Shown piece by piece: positions 1 to 8,332 of a stretch of DNA of 26,200 bases; the stretch's first letter is position 1; each line of letters opens with the position of its first letter. The DNA lies in assembly GCA_934140355.1 (NCBI GenBank), contig CAKPBH010000018.1:1-26200 (forward strand), in the 5' to 3' direction. The position numbers and the translations under genes were made by a program. Origin of the DNA: an uncultured Bacilli bacterium. Lineage in GTDB: Bacteria > Bacillota_I > Bacilli_A > RF39 > UBA660. Below the pieces are notes generated by a model. It saw only the letters and a list, made by a program, of their open reading frames with translations. It did no database searches and was not told the origin of the DNA.

Positions 1-1290
1 GATTTGCTAATTGATTTTCATAGGCAACCAACTTCGTTAAAGCTGTATTATTGCTTACATCTAGATTTGTTAATTGATTTTTATTAACAGACAATTCCGT
101 TAAGGCTGTATTATTACTCACATCTAGATTTGCTAATTGATTTTCATAGGCAACCAACTTCGTTAAAGCTGTATTATTGCTTACATCTAGATTTGTTAAT
201 TGAATGAGATTAGCATACAACTCCTTTAAAGCCGTATTTTTGCTTACATCTACATTCGTTAATTGATTGGCAGAAACATTCAAACCCGTTAAAGCCGTAT
301 TTTTGCTTACATCTAAACTTGTTAATTGATTATTATAAACATTCAACTCCGTTAATGCTAGGTTTTTGCTTACATCTAAATTTGTTAATTTATTTTTATA
401 AACTTTCAAACTCGTTAAGGCAATATTCTTGCTTACATCTAAACTTGTTAATTGATTATTATTAACATCCAAACTCGTTAAAGCTGTATTCTTGCTGACA
501 TCTAAATTTGTTAATTGATTGTTATAGGCAACCAACTCCTTTAAAGCGGTTGCACCACTGACATTTAAATTTATTAATTGATTGTTATCAACAGACAATT
601 CCTGTAAAGCAGTATTATTACTTACATCTAAATTTGTTAATTGATTTTTATGGACATCTAACTTCGTTAAAGCGGTTGCACCACTGACATTTAAATTTGT
701 TAATTGATTACTATCAACACTCAATTCCTGTAAAGCAGTATTATTGCTTACATCTAGATTTGTTAATCGACTGTTGAAAGCATACACACGCCATAATTCA
801 ATTGCACCACTAACATCTAGATTTGTTAACTGGCCATTATTTCTAATCCACAAATCTCTTAGTTTTGTATTTTTACTGAGATCTAAATTTGCTAATTGAG
901 TATTTTCAGCAGTTAAAGCACTTAAAGCAGTATTATTGCTAACATCTAAATTTGTTAATTGAGTACTGGAAACACTCAACTGCCCTAAAGCGATATTGCT
1001 ACTAACATCCAGATTTGTTAATGAAGTACTAGCAACATTCAAAGATTCTAAAGCCAAATTTTTACTGACATCCAAGTTCATTAATTGATTCCCATAAACA
1101 TACAAAACCCTTAAATGCTCAATTTGAGAAACATCTAAACTTGAAAGTTTATTATCACCAACATCCAACCATGTTAATGAAATATTTTTACTCACATCTA
1201 GATTTGTCAATTGATTTCTATAAACATCTAACCACGTTAAAGATGTATTATTGCTTACATCTAAACTTGTCAATTGATTGTTATTAACAT
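1..1290 (-). repeat. Tandem 63-bp coding repeats (LRR), with 126-bp higher-order copies
   Basis: The LRR array shows as a 63-bp periodicity at DNA level. Bases 1-77 and 127-203 are identical over 77 bp at an offset of exactly 126 bp, that is two units. Bases from 542 and from 668 are near-identical over about 110 bp at the same 126-bp offset. The duplication unit therefore seems to be a pair of LRRs (42 residues), and the left copy looks recent. Confidence 0.9.
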
Positions 1291-1636
1291 ACAAATATTC
1301 TAAAGCTGTTAATTTTTCTAAACCTGAAGCATCTGTTATTGATTTTTCTTGACAAGACAATTTTTTTATTTTTCCTAGTTGACTATCTGTTAAAGAAGTT
1401 GTATAAGGAATAGATGTATGATTATCAGAATTATATCTATCAACAACACATTGATAAAACTTATCATCATGAAAAGCAGAATTAGCAGGCGTTTTATAAA
1501 TATTACTAGCAATATATCGATTAAGTGCAGTAGGTTTAAAAAAAGCACATTCAATTCCATAACCAATGACCAATAAAATTAAAACAACCAAAAGCCTAAT
1601 CAGTATTTTATGATTTACCTCTAACTTCCACTTCAT
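1..1636 (-). CDS. Internalin-like leucine-rich-repeat surface protein, 3' part outside window
   Basis: This reading frame is open for 545 codons and runs off the left edge, so the C-terminus and any wall anchor are unseen. It starts at the ATG at 1634-1636, 4 nt after a good Shine-Dalgarno (AGGAGTGAG on minus). Residues about 10-30 are hydrophobic after a basic start (MKWKLEV), a signal peptide or membrane anchor; no clear lipobox is seen. A non-repetitive segment of about 80 residues follows, then about 20 full units of 21 residues of the form N-Q-L-T-x-L-D-V-S-x-N-T-A-L-x-x-L-x-V. One unit (near 820-850) has 22 residues. Such repeats form curved binding solenoids in internalins and related adhesins of Firmicutes; the ligand is unknown. 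The next gene rightward (57 aa) has its own terminator, so this gene is probably transcribed alone, although I see no convincing promoter. Confidence 0.88.
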   Translation of the reverse strand, partial: MKWKLEVNHKILIRLLVVLILLVIGYGIECAFFKPTALNRYIASNIYKTPANSAFHDDKFYQCVVDRYNSDNHTSIPYTTSLTDSQLGKIKKLSCQEKSITDASGLEKLTALEYLYVNNNQLTSLDVSNNTSLTWLDVYRNQLTNLDVSKNISLTWLDVGDNKLSSLDVSQIEHLRVLYVYGNQLMNLDVSKNLALESLNVASTSLTNLDVSSNIALGQLSVSSTQLTNLDVSNNTALSALTAENTQLANLDLSKNTKLRDLWIRNNGQLTNLDVSGAIELWRVYAFNSRLTNLDVSNNTALQELSVDSNQLTNLNVSGATALTKLDVHKNQLTNLDVSNNTALQELSVDNNQLINLNVSGATALKELVAYNNQLTNLDVSKNTALTSLDVNNNQLTSLDVSKNIALTSLKVYKNKLTNLDVSKNLALTELNVYNNQLTSLDVSKNTALTGLNVSANQLTNVDVSKNTALKELYANLIQLTNLDVSNNTALTKLVAYENQLANLDVSNNTALTELSVNKNQLTNLDVSNNTALTKLVAYENQLAN

Positions 1637-1730
1637 GATTCTCACTCCTTATTCTCTATAAAAAAGTTTACCATAAAAATAAAAAGATAATCATAAATTA
1701 ACTTATAATTAATTACAAAAATAATAAATC

Positions 1731-1762
1731 CCCATAATAAAACGATCCATAACGGATCGCCT
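1731..1762 (-). terminator. Intrinsic terminator of the 57-aa gene
   Basis: On the minus strand, a 6-bp perfect stem CGATCC/GGATCG (1754-1759 with 1743-1748) closes a 5-nt loop and is followed by TTTTATTAT. It begins 5 nt after the TAA stop of the small gene. Confidence 0.8.
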
Positions 1763-1764
1763 TA

Positions 1765-1938
1765 TTACATCATATCTTCTAAATCATCATACATATTGCT
1801 CATATCATTCATTGTTTTTTTCGCAAACTTCTTTACTTCACCAACATACCTTTTAGCATTACCATTTTTAATTTGTTGGTATAGTAGCGTTCCACCAACA
1901 CCCATAGCAACTAATGCCATACTTCTCTTCATATTCAT
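1765..1938 (-). CDS. Small basic/acidic protein of 57 residues, function unknown
   Basis: This short gene starts at ATG 1936-1938, 9 nt downstream of GGAG, and ends with TAA at 1765-1767, directly before an intrinsic terminator. The product begins MNMKRSMALVAMGVGGTLLY, whose residues 7-20 are a short hydrophobic, glycine-containing stretch. A lysine-rich amphipathic stretch follows (KRYVGEVKKFAKKTM), then an acidic tail (MYDDLEDMM). This looks like a short membrane-inserted or membrane-associated peptide. The in-frame ATG at 1930-1932 is less well spaced from the Shine-Dalgarno. It lies 60 bp downstream of recD2 on the same strand and could be cotranscribed with it. I do not recognise a family. 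Support for it being a gene comes from the ribosome site, the compositional logic and the adjoining terminator. Confidence 0.68.
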   Translation of the reverse strand: MNMKRSMALVAMGVGGTLLYQQIKNGNAKRYVGEVKKFAKKTMNDMSNMYDDLEDMM

Positions 1939-1962
1939 ACTAATCCACTCCTTAGAATCTAT

Positions 1963-1976
1963 GATAGATATCTATC
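1963..1976. promoter_or_regulatory. Perfect 14-bp palindrome upstream of the small gene
   Basis: GATAGATATCTATC is a perfect palindrome and is followed by a partly repeated CGATATC. It sits between the recD2 stop and the small gene's Shine-Dalgarno, where an operator would be expected. It may be chance in AT-rich DNA. Confidence 0.3.
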
Positions 1977-1998
1977 GATATCCACTATTAATATGTTC

Positions 1999-4203
1999 TC
2001 AATGTTCACTTTTTATACTCTGATATTCATATTTTTCTAAAATAAATTCTTTTAAAGTCGTTTTCCGATAATCAACAAAATCATTCATAATTCCATTAGT
2101 AAAACATTTTGCATCCCCAACAATCATTAAACACTTCTTCGCCCTAGTAACTCCCGTATAAATCAATTTATTATATAACATTCGATTAAAATTATTCACA
2201 ATTGGCATAATCACTAATGGAAATTCACTTCCTTGAGCTTTATGAATAGATATCGCATATCCATGCCTAAAATTAAGAAACTTATCCGCAGGATAAGTAA
2301 CCAACGTACCATCATAATCAATAATAATCTCATTTTTTCGACTAGAACTTACCTTACTATCAATAATATCCGTAATATAACCCAAATCTCCATTATAAAC
2401 ATTTGCCTCAGTATCATTCACTAGTTGCAAAACCTTATCGCCAACCCGATAAATCACTTCCCCTACCAATAATTCCTTTTTTTCTTCCAAAGGAGGATTA
2501 AAAAGTTTTTGCAAACACTGATTTAAATGATCAATCCCATTAATACTTTTATACATTGGTGCTAAAACTTGAATATCCCTATCTGTATATCCTTTTTGCA
2601 TAGCATTATTAGTAATATATAAAATCGTCGGAATAACCTTTTCATTATCACACATAATAAAATTATAATCATCCCTCTTAATCACAAAATCATCATCAAG
2701 ATCTTTATCCTTAATTTCATTAGCCAAAATAGGAATATAAGAATTTTCATTCTGACGATACAAACAATTCAATTTCACTACATCAATCAAATCACTATCC
2801 ATTAAATCTTTCAAAACCTGCCCCTGTGATACACTAGGTAATTGAAAATAATCTCCCACTAAAACTAACTTAACATCCCGCTTAATCCCCTTTAACAAAG
2901 AAGACATCAAAATAGTATCAATCATACTAACCTCATCAACAATAATATATTTCTCACAATTAGGAGAATACTCATCCACACAAAACTTATTTTTATCCTT
3001 ATCGTACCCCAAATACCTATGTATAGTACAAGCATACAACTGAGTCGTTTCAGCCATTCGCTTAGCAGCCCTTCCCGTTGGCGCTAAAAGAGCAATTTCA
3101 TTATCCCGAGCCCGAAATAACTCCTTAAACAAAGATACAATAGCCTTAATAATCGTCGTCTTACCAGTACCAGGACCACCCGTAATAATAGTAATATTAT
3201 TAACAATAGCCTTCTTTATCGCCATTTCTTGAATCTTATCATAATGAATCTGATTCCTCTTTTCCAAATCACAAATCTTTTCCTCTAAATTAGAAATTTT
3301 TGTCTTAGCCATATCATTCATAAAAGAAATACGATCAGCAATATATCTCTCCGCCTCATAAAACGCTTTCAAATAATACTTCTCACAAACAATCATAACC
3401 CTTCTTTTCTCATTTAACCTACAAATATTATACTCCAATACCTCATCACTTATAGTCTGTAAATATTTCAAAATATTATGTTTAATTTCATCATATTCCA
3501 TATAAGTATTCCCCGACTCAAAAGTAAAAGAAGACATCACATAAATAATTAAAGCTTGAATTCTTCGATCATCATCTTCCTCAATCCCCGAATTTAAAGC
3601 AATAGTATCAATATCCGAAAAATTAAAATCCATCTCCTCTATTAAATCATAAATATTCTCACTAATTTTATCCATTGCCTTATCTTTATAACGATTAACA
3701 ATAGACAAAGCATTTTTATTAGAAAAACCTAACGTCGTTAAATCAATAACAATTTGACTGGAAGACTCATATTCATTTAAAACCTTATAAATTTTATCAA
3801 TTCGCGATTGCGGAAGCCGTGGAATTAAAGAAAGTTTATCCTTGTCTTTTAAAATCACCTCTAAAGTTTCTTCCCCAAATTGATCAACAATCTTAGTCGC
3901 CGTTACCTCACCAATTGGAAATAAATCACTAGACAAAAACTCAACAAGTTCTTCCTTTTTCGTAGGAAGAACTAACTCATAAGCCGTAACATGAAACTGA
4001 TTCCCATACTTTTTATGCACCACATATTCCCCACTCATCATATAAGTACTCCGAAGTCTCAAATTAAAAAAATTCCCCGTAAAATATACACTAGAAGTAC
4101 TTAACTCTAAATCAGTTTCTTTTAATTTCAAAACACCAACAACATAACCATTCTCTTTATTTGAATAAATTTCTTTAACAAATGTTCCCTTTATATAACT
4201 CAT
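1999..4203 (-). CDS. recD2: RecD2-type ATP-dependent DNA helicase (SF1B)
   Basis: RecD2 proteins are 5'-3' DNA helicases that act without RecBC in replication-fork and repair processes; the B. subtilis homologue is YrrC. At 734 residues the length is normal for the family. Helicase motifs are visible: Walker A GGPGTGKT (342-349), Walker B VDEVSM (422-427), motif III GDYFQLPSV (450-458), the HGYAISIHKAQGSEF motif V region (647-661) and YTGVTRAKK motif VI (682-690). The N-terminal 300 residues hold the OB-fold and helix-hairpin-helix region of the long form; the C-terminus has the SH3-like insertion and 2B elements. The gene starts at ATG 4201-4203 after a GGTGAT ribosome site. It has its own extended -10 promoter embedded next to the preceding terminator, and ends in TGA. 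Confidence 0.95.
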   Translation of the reverse strand: MSYIKGTFVKEIYSNKENGYVVGVLKLKETDLELSTSSVYFTGNFFNLRLRSTYMMSGEYVVHKKYGNQFHVTAYELVLPTKKEELVEFLSSDLFPIGEVTATKIVDQFGEETLEVILKDKDKLSLIPRLPQSRIDKIYKVLNEYESSSQIVIDLTTLGFSNKNALSIVNRYKDKAMDKISENIYDLIEEMDFNFSDIDTIALNSGIEEDDDRRIQALIIYVMSSFTFESGNTYMEYDEIKHNILKYLQTISDEVLEYNICRLNEKRRVMIVCEKYYLKAFYEAERYIADRISFMNDMAKTKISNLEEKICDLEKRNQIHYDKIQEMAIKKAIVNNITIITGGPGTGKTTIIKAIVSLFKELFRARDNEIALLAPTGRAAKRMAETTQLYACTIHRYLGYDKDKNKFCVDEYSPNCEKYIIVDEVSMIDTILMSSLLKGIKRDVKLVLVGDYFQLPSVSQGQVLKDLMDSDLIDVVKLNCLYRQNENSYIPILANEIKDKDLDDDFVIKRDDYNFIMCDNEKVIPTILYITNNAMQKGYTDRDIQVLAPMYKSINGIDHLNQCLQKLFNPPLEEKKELLVGEVIYRVGDKVLQLVNDTEANVYNGDLGYITDIIDSKVSSSRKNEIIIDYDGTLVTYPADKFLNFRHGYAISIHKAQGSEFPLVIMPIVNNFNRMLYNKLIYTGVTRAKKCLMIVGDAKCFTNGIMNDFVDYRKTTLKEFILEKYEYQSIKSEH

Positions 4204-4227
4204 GTTATCACCATCTTTTGCATTAAA

Positions 4228-4256
4228 ATTATATCATATTCTAAAAAAAATAGAAA
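4228..4256 (-). promoter_or_regulatory. recD2 promoter (extended -10)
   Basis: TATAAT lies at 4228-4233 (minus), preceded by TGA to give an extended -10. A weak -35 (TTTCTA, 4251-4256) sits 17 bp upstream and falls inside the terminator hairpin of the preceding operon. Confidence 0.65.
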
Positions 4257-4273
4257 CAAAATGATTTCTATTT
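4243..4273 (-). terminator. Terminator of the map-trmR-trhP1-trhP2 operon
   Basis: A perfect 9-bp stem AAATAGAAA/TTTCTATTT with an 8-nt loop is followed on minus by a run of eight T. It starts 7 nt after the trhP2 stop. Confidence 0.85.
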
Positions 4274-4279
4274 AAAAAA

Positions 4280-5485
4280 TTAACGACTCCCCAAACTAAC
4301 TCGCATCATATCATTCGGATAAACCTCTCTATCCAAATAAAATTTTACAATCTCCTCAGGATGTCTAGCCACTTCGATTTCTTCTCCCTTTTCATTATAA
4401 ATCTTAAGGATAGTAAACGAAAACGCTCGAATATTAGGGCCAAACATTTCTACCCTATCCCCCGTTTTAAAATAATTTCTCTGCGTTAACGTAACCATTT
4501 TACTTTCCTTATCATAATCTAGAACAATTCCCAAAAAGTCTTGATTAGATACTTCTTGCCTTCCTAAATAATACTGCGCCTCAACCGAAGGAAATTTTTG
4601 AAAAAACTGAGCCGTACTTTCCCTATTTGCCACCCGATTTAATACCCTCTGATAATACTCTTGTAGGGAATCACTATAAGTATTCTCATAGATATGGTCA
4701 ATTGCTTCCCGGTAAGTACTAATCACCGTTGCAATATAATAGTTACTCCGCATTCGTCCTTCTACCTTTAGAGAAGTTATCCCAATATCTATCATCTCTT
4801 TTAAATAACCAATCAAAGACAAATCCTTCGAAGACATGGTAAATTCCGTATCACTCTCCACCTTCTCATCATCACAAAAAAGAGGAAAACACCAACGACA
4901 AATCTGAGCACAACCGCCCCGATTTGCATCCCTTCCAGTAAAATAATTCGATAAAACACACCTTCCCGAATAAGAAGAACACATCGCCCCATGAAGAAAA
5001 CACTCAATCTCAATTCCAGTTTTTTGAATAATCTCCTGAATATCCTCTTTTGAACACTCTCTTGCCAAAACCACTCTTTCTACCCCTAAATCTTTTAAAA
5101 ATTGAACACTACAAACATTCGCATTTGACATCTGTGTAGAAATATGAATTGGCAAATTTATCCCCTCTGTTTTTACCAAATCAACAACTGCCATATCAGA
5201 GACAATAATTGCATCAACTCCATAAGACTCCAAGCATTTCAAATAAGTAACTAATCCCTCATAATCTTCATTATGAAAAGTAATATTTACCGTAACATAT
5301 AATTTTTTCCCTAACGAATGCGCAATCGCACAAGCTTCCTTTATTTCCTCATTCGAAAAATTTTTCGCATTCGCCCGCATACTATAATTTTTTCCCCCAA
5401 TATAAACCGCATCCGCTCCATAAAGATAGGCAAATTTTAATTTTTCAATATCCCCAGCAGGCGCTAATAACTCAATTTTTCTCAT
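4280..5485 (-). CDS. trhP2: Peptidase U32-family tRNA hydroxylation protein TrhP2 (YrrO-like)
   Basis: U32 proteins of this branch make 5-hydroxyuridine at position 34 of tRNAs read by NNU/NNA/NNG-type codons, in a prephenate-linked, iron-sulfur-dependent reaction. The U32 signature is intact near residues 160-180: E-C-F-x-H-G-A-M-C followed by S-G-R-C-x-L-S. Further cysteines follow in GGCAQICRWC, giving the Cys set expected for a 4Fe-4S cluster. The N-terminus IELLAPAGDIEKLKFAYLYG is typical of the family's TIM barrel. Length is 401 residues, close to B. subtilis YrrO. The ATG overlaps the TGA of the upstream trhP1 gene (ATGA), and the stop is followed by the operon terminator. The assignment as the second subunit rests on the gene order trmR-trhP1-trhP2, which matches yrrM-yrrN-yrrO. 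Confidence 0.9.
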   Translation of the reverse strand: MRKIELLAPAGDIEKLKFAYLYGADAVYIGGKNYSMRANAKNFSNEEIKEACAIAHSLGKKLYVTVNITFHNEDYEGLVTYLKCLESYGVDAIIVSDMAVVDLVKTEGINLPIHISTQMSNANVCSVQFLKDLGVERVVLARECSKEDIQEIIQKTGIEIECFLHGAMCSSYSGRCVLSNYFTGRDANRGGCAQICRWCFPLFCDDEKVESDTEFTMSSKDLSLIGYLKEMIDIGITSLKVEGRMRSNYYIATVISTYREAIDHIYENTYSDSLQEYYQRVLNRVANRESTAQFFQKFPSVEAQYYLGRQEVSNQDFLGIVLDYDKESKMVTLTQRNYFKTGDRVEMFGPNIRAFSFTILKIYNEKGEEIEVARHPEEIVKFYLDREVYPNDMMRVSLGSR

Positions 5486-6303
5486 TTATTTTTATCTCCT
5501 ACTCTATAGATAGTCTTATGATTTAAAAATCCCGTATAATATTCTCTATCATCCTCATTTTTTACTAAATAGTCATCTAAAGTACTTAAAAATACTTCTC
5601 CTTCAATTAAAGTTGAATTTAAAATTAAGTATTCTACATCAATATGACCAACCTCATGAATTAAATTAATCGGTTCCTTCGTATAAATTGTCGTCCCATA
5701 TTCCTCTTCAACAATCGGATATTTATCACTCTTATTTTTAATATAATAATGCCCCTTCTCTTTCTTAGCCTTAATATAATTTAAATAATTCGTAATCAAA
5801 TATCTTCTCGAGTAAAAAATAGGAATATAACCATAACTAATTAACATAAGAGGCATCTCTCCTGCTATCTCATTCATCTCTTCTTTAGTAATATCATTAG
5901 AAATAACCGCATATCCTACTCCATTCTTTTTCCAAAAATGATTCGAATAAATACTAGTATTTAAATGTTCTTGAAAAATAACCAAATCTTTCTTTATTTC
6001 TAATTTCTTTGCAAGATTTAAAACCGCCAAATCATAGAAAAATATCTTCGATATATTCATCTTATTTAAAGCAACCAAAACACTTTCTAACTTCTTCAAA
6101 TCCGAATTATGCATAATCTTATTCATCGATACACAAATTTCTTTTGAAGTCATATTAAGAATCGTTTTAATCTCTTCAACCGAAAAAGTAATATCTCGGT
6201 TCACCGATAAATCAGTAATAGGTAAAATAACTCCTGCAATATCTTTTTCCAAAACACTTCCTAATAAATCTAGACTATTTGGAATAACGAATATCCTCTT
6301 CAT
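5482..6303 (-). CDS. trhP1: Peptidase U32-family tRNA hydroxylation protein TrhP1 (YrrN-like)
   Basis: This is the short partner of TrhP2 in forming 5-hydroxyuridine-34 of tRNA. The product has a U32-like TIM-barrel pattern (LISYGYIPIFYSRRYLITNY near residues 155-175) but lacks the Cys-rich U32 signature, as expected of the YrrN-type subunit. Three ATGs are possible. The first (6316-6318) overlaps the trmR stop as ATGA, after a closely spaced GGAG. I prefer the ATG at 6301-6303 because AGGAGG lies exactly 6 nt before it and that AGGAGG is inside the longer frame; the ATG at 6304-6306 is only 3 nt from it. The longer form would have 278 residues, this one 273. It is coupled to trhP2 by a 4-bp overlap. 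Confidence 0.85.
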   Translation of the reverse strand: MKRIFVIPNSLDLLGSVLEKDIAGVILPITDLSVNRDITFSVEEIKTILNMTSKEICVSMNKIMHNSDLKKLESVLVALNKMNISKIFFYDLAVLNLAKKLEIKKDLVIFQEHLNTSIYSNHFWKKNGVGYAVISNDITKEEMNEIAGEMPLMLISYGYIPIFYSRRYLITNYLNYIKAKKEKGHYYIKNKSDKYPIVEEEYGTTIYTKEPINLIHEVGHIDVEYLILNSTLIEGEVFLSTLDDYLVKNEDDREYYTGFLNHKTIYRVGDKNK

Positions 6304-6314
6304 CATATTCCTCC

Positions 6315-6887
6315 TCATTTTCTCCTTGAAATACTAATTTTATCCCCAACAGAAACATACTCTGTTGTAAATTCTTGATTGGTATCTAAAAAATCAATAA
6401 ACCTCTTAATTCTCTTAACTAACCCCTTTTGATTTTTTGTAACGGCAAGACGCTCATCTTCTACTAGGCCATGAAAAGAAAGATTATCCGTTATAACAAA
6501 ACCATCCCTCTTTAAATAAGGCGTATAACGATTAAAAAAATCTATACTATGTCCCTTAGAAGCATCAATAAAAATCAAATCAAATTCCCCCGTAACCATA
6601 GTAGTTATCGCGTCCCCATAAATTAACGTAATTCTATTTTCTAACTGCATTTTCAAGACATTTTCACAAGCCATATGGTATCTTTCCTCATCTCTTTCAA
6701 TAGAAGTAACATGAATATCATCAGCCATAAGTGCCATTTTAATGGCGGAATACCCAATAGCCGTACCAATCTCTAAAATATTTTTAATTCTATTTTCTAA
6801 AATAAAATTGCATAAGTATTCTATCCCATCCTTTTGCATAATAGGAACATGATTTTCCATAGCATACTTTTCTATATTTGTTATCAT
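6315..6887 (-). CDS. trmR: tRNA 5-hydroxyuridine methyltransferase TrmR (YrrM-like)
   Basis: The enzyme uses S-adenosylmethionine to convert 5-hydroxyuridine to 5-methoxyuridine at tRNA position 34, the step after TrhP1/TrhP2. It is a class I, O-methyltransferase family 3 (COMT-like) protein of 190 residues. Motif I is ILEIGTAIGYS (37-47). The acidic SAM-binding residue is in TSIERDEER (60s). LIFIDASKG (104-112) and VITDNLSFHG (134-143) are the metal and catalytic-region motifs of this family. It starts at ATG 6885-6887. Its Shine-Dalgarno AGGAGG immediately follows, and shares bases with, the TAG stop of map, so the two genes are tightly linked. Its TGA overlaps the first possible trhP1 start. 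Confidence 0.9.
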   Translation of the reverse strand: MITNIEKYAMENHVPIMQKDGIEYLCNFILENRIKNILEIGTAIGYSAIKMALMADDIHVTSIERDEERYHMACENVLKMQLENRITLIYGDAITTMVTGEFDLIFIDASKGHSIDFFNRYTPYLKRDGFVITDNLSFHGLVEDERLAVTKNQKGLVKRIKRFIDFLDTNQEFTTEYVSVGDKISISRRK

Positions 6888-6897
6888 CCATATCCTC

Positions 6898-7647
6898 CTA
6901 TATCCTTGGGGTTAAAATTTCATAGCCATCATCAGTAACCAAAACCGTATGTTCATAATGAGCCGAAGGACTCCCATCTTCCGTGACAATTGTCCAATCA
7001 TCATCTAATATTCCAACTGCAGGATCGCCCAAATTTAACATTGGTTCAATACAAATGACCATACCTGGCTTTAGTTTTGGTCCAGTTCCCTTTTTACCAT
7101 AATTAGGAACATCTGGATCCTCATGCATTTCCGTTCCAATCCCATGGCCTACTAATTCCTTAACAACCCCTAAATGATATCGATTCGCATAAGATTCTAC
7201 CGCATGAGAAATATCCCCTATCCTGTTTCCTGGCTTTACCTCTTTTATTCCCTCATATAAAGCCTTCTCAGTATGCTCCATCAAATATTCTTTCTCAGAA
7301 CTAACACTTCCCACAGCATAAGTCCAAGCCGCATCTCCTTGATACCCATGATAACCAATCACCATATCAATAGTCACAATATCCCCATTTTTTAACTTTC
7401 TTTCCCCAGGAATTCCATGTACAACCTCATCATTAACACTAACACATAACGTAGCAGGAAATCCCTCATATCCCTTACAAGTAGGAACACCATCATGCTC
7501 TATAATAAATTCCTCCGCTAAACGATCTAATTCCTTAGTCGTTATTCCTGGCTTGATATAAGGCTTTAAATATTGATGAGTTAAACTAACCAAATATCCA
7601 GCCTGTCGCATAAGTTTAATTTCTTCTTCACTCTTAATTGTAATCAT
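6898..7647 (-). CDS. map: Type I methionine aminopeptidase
   Basis: The enzyme removes the initiator methionine from nascent proteins after deformylation. At 249 residues it is the normal type Ia length. The five metal ligands are in place: D94 (VTIDM), D105 (GDAAWT), H168 (GHGIG), E201 (IEPM) and E232 (YEHT), with the substrate-binding H77 in VVHGIP. It is the first gene of an apparent four-gene operon with trmR-trhP1-trhP2, driven by a good promoter 22 bp upstream of the ATG. In most Bacilli map sits with adk and secY in the ribosomal region, so its linkage to tRNA-modification genes here is unusual, and a second map copy elsewhere is possible. The ribosome site is AGAAGTGAT. Confidence 0.95.
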   Translation of the reverse strand: MITIKSEEEIKLMRQAGYLVSLTHQYLKPYIKPGITTKELDRLAEEFIIEHDGVPTCKGYEGFPATLCVSVNDEVVHGIPGERKLKNGDIVTIDMVIGYHGYQGDAAWTYAVGSVSSEKEYLMEHTEKALYEGIKEVKPGNRIGDISHAVESYANRYHLGVVKELVGHGIGTEMHEDPDVPNYGKKGTGPKLKPGMVICIEPMLNLGDPAVGILDDDWTIVTEDGSPSAHYEHTVLVTDDGYEILTPRI

Positions 7648-7669
7648 ATTATCACTTCTTTCAATTAGT

Positions 7670-7698
7670 ATTATAACATAAGTGTTTATTTATGAAAA
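7670..7698 (-). promoter_or_regulatory. Promoter of the map operon
   Basis: On minus, TATAAT (7670-7675) is preceded by TGT (extended -10). TTTTCA (7693-7698) lies 17 bp upstream as a 4/6 -35. Confidence 0.75.
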
Positions 7699-7740
7699 CA
7701 TTTTATTGAATCCCATATTTTTAAAAAGAAAAAAGAAAAA

Positions 7741-8052
7741 CTATTTTTTCTTCTTTATCCAGTACTTAATCAAATAAACTAAAAAATAAATATATAACAA
7801 GAATAATACCCAAATCAAAACCGTATTCAGTATTCCAGTTGAATAGTGATTGATTATTGCTTCTAATGAAGAAGGAATATACTCTGTAACAAAATCCGTT
7901 AAAGCAGATATTTTGACTAATTCTATTAACTTATGAAAAAGCCTAAAAATAATATCAATAATCCCCAAAAAATAAACTACACTTTTAAAATCCTTAAAAA
8001 ATAAACCCACTACAATAATTGCCACTACTAGTAATATTAATACAACATCCAT
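7741..8052 (-). CDS. Small integral membrane protein (103 aa), function unknown
   Basis: The product is very hydrophobic. Residues 2-19 form one membrane segment, 25-40 a second weaker one, and 73-97 a long C-terminal segment ending in a basic YWIKKKK tail. A soluble or amphipathic stretch (40-70) lies between them. It begins at ATG 8050-8052 with AGGAGTAGGG just upstream, and has its own promoter with a TATAAT box. An A/T-only hairpin overlapping the TAG stop may help termination. No family is recognised. It stands alone between map and argS, on the same strand as both, and its function cannot be inferred from context. Confidence 0.75.
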   Translation of the reverse strand: MDVVLILLVVAIIVVGLFFKDFKSVVYFLGIIDIIFRLFHKLIELVKISALTDFVTEYIPSSLEAIINHYSTGILNTVLIWVLFLLYIYFLVYLIKYWIKKKK

Positions 8053-8116
8053 TTCCCTACTCCTTTTCTAATAAATTAAATTTAAAAAAACATAAATTTT
8101 AAAATTGTTTTTCTTG

Positions 8117-8144
8117 ATTATAGACAATACTTATTTTTTCAAAC
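8117..8144 (-). promoter_or_regulatory. Probable promoter of the 103-aa membrane protein
   Basis: A perfect TATAAT lies at 8117-8122 on minus. The -35 is ambiguous: GTTTGA (8139-8144) at 16 bp or TTGAAA (8137-8142) at 14 bp. Confidence 0.5.
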
Positions 8145-8198
8145 CTCTCTACCGTTAATAAGTATAGCATAAAAACAGCATAAATTAGACAGATAATT

Positions 8199-8234
8199 AA
8201 AATAAATAAAGCGACTTGACACTTCATTTATTTT
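8199..8234 (-). terminator. Terminator downstream of argS
   Basis: A long hairpin (about 15-bp arms 8220-8234 and 8199-8213, 6-nt loop TCAAGT) lies about 100 bp after the argS stop. On the minus transcript the two non-Watson-Crick positions become G-U wobbles; on plus they would be A-C mismatches. This shows it works on the minus strand. The remaining bases between here and argS (8235-8332) hold no gene. Confidence 0.65.
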
Positions 8235-8332
8235 AAGTTGAATAAAAAGAAATCTCATACCTAATTATTTAATAAAAAGATAGAATTTAAATTTTTTTGT
8301 TCATAACAACTTCAATTTAAATTTCTAATATT

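Noticed and set aside
1..1290. Regularly spaced repeats that might suggest a CRISPR array
   Set aside because: The period is exactly 63 bp, with no distinct repeat/spacer split, and the minus strand translates into a continuous 21-residue LRR pattern after a signal sequence.
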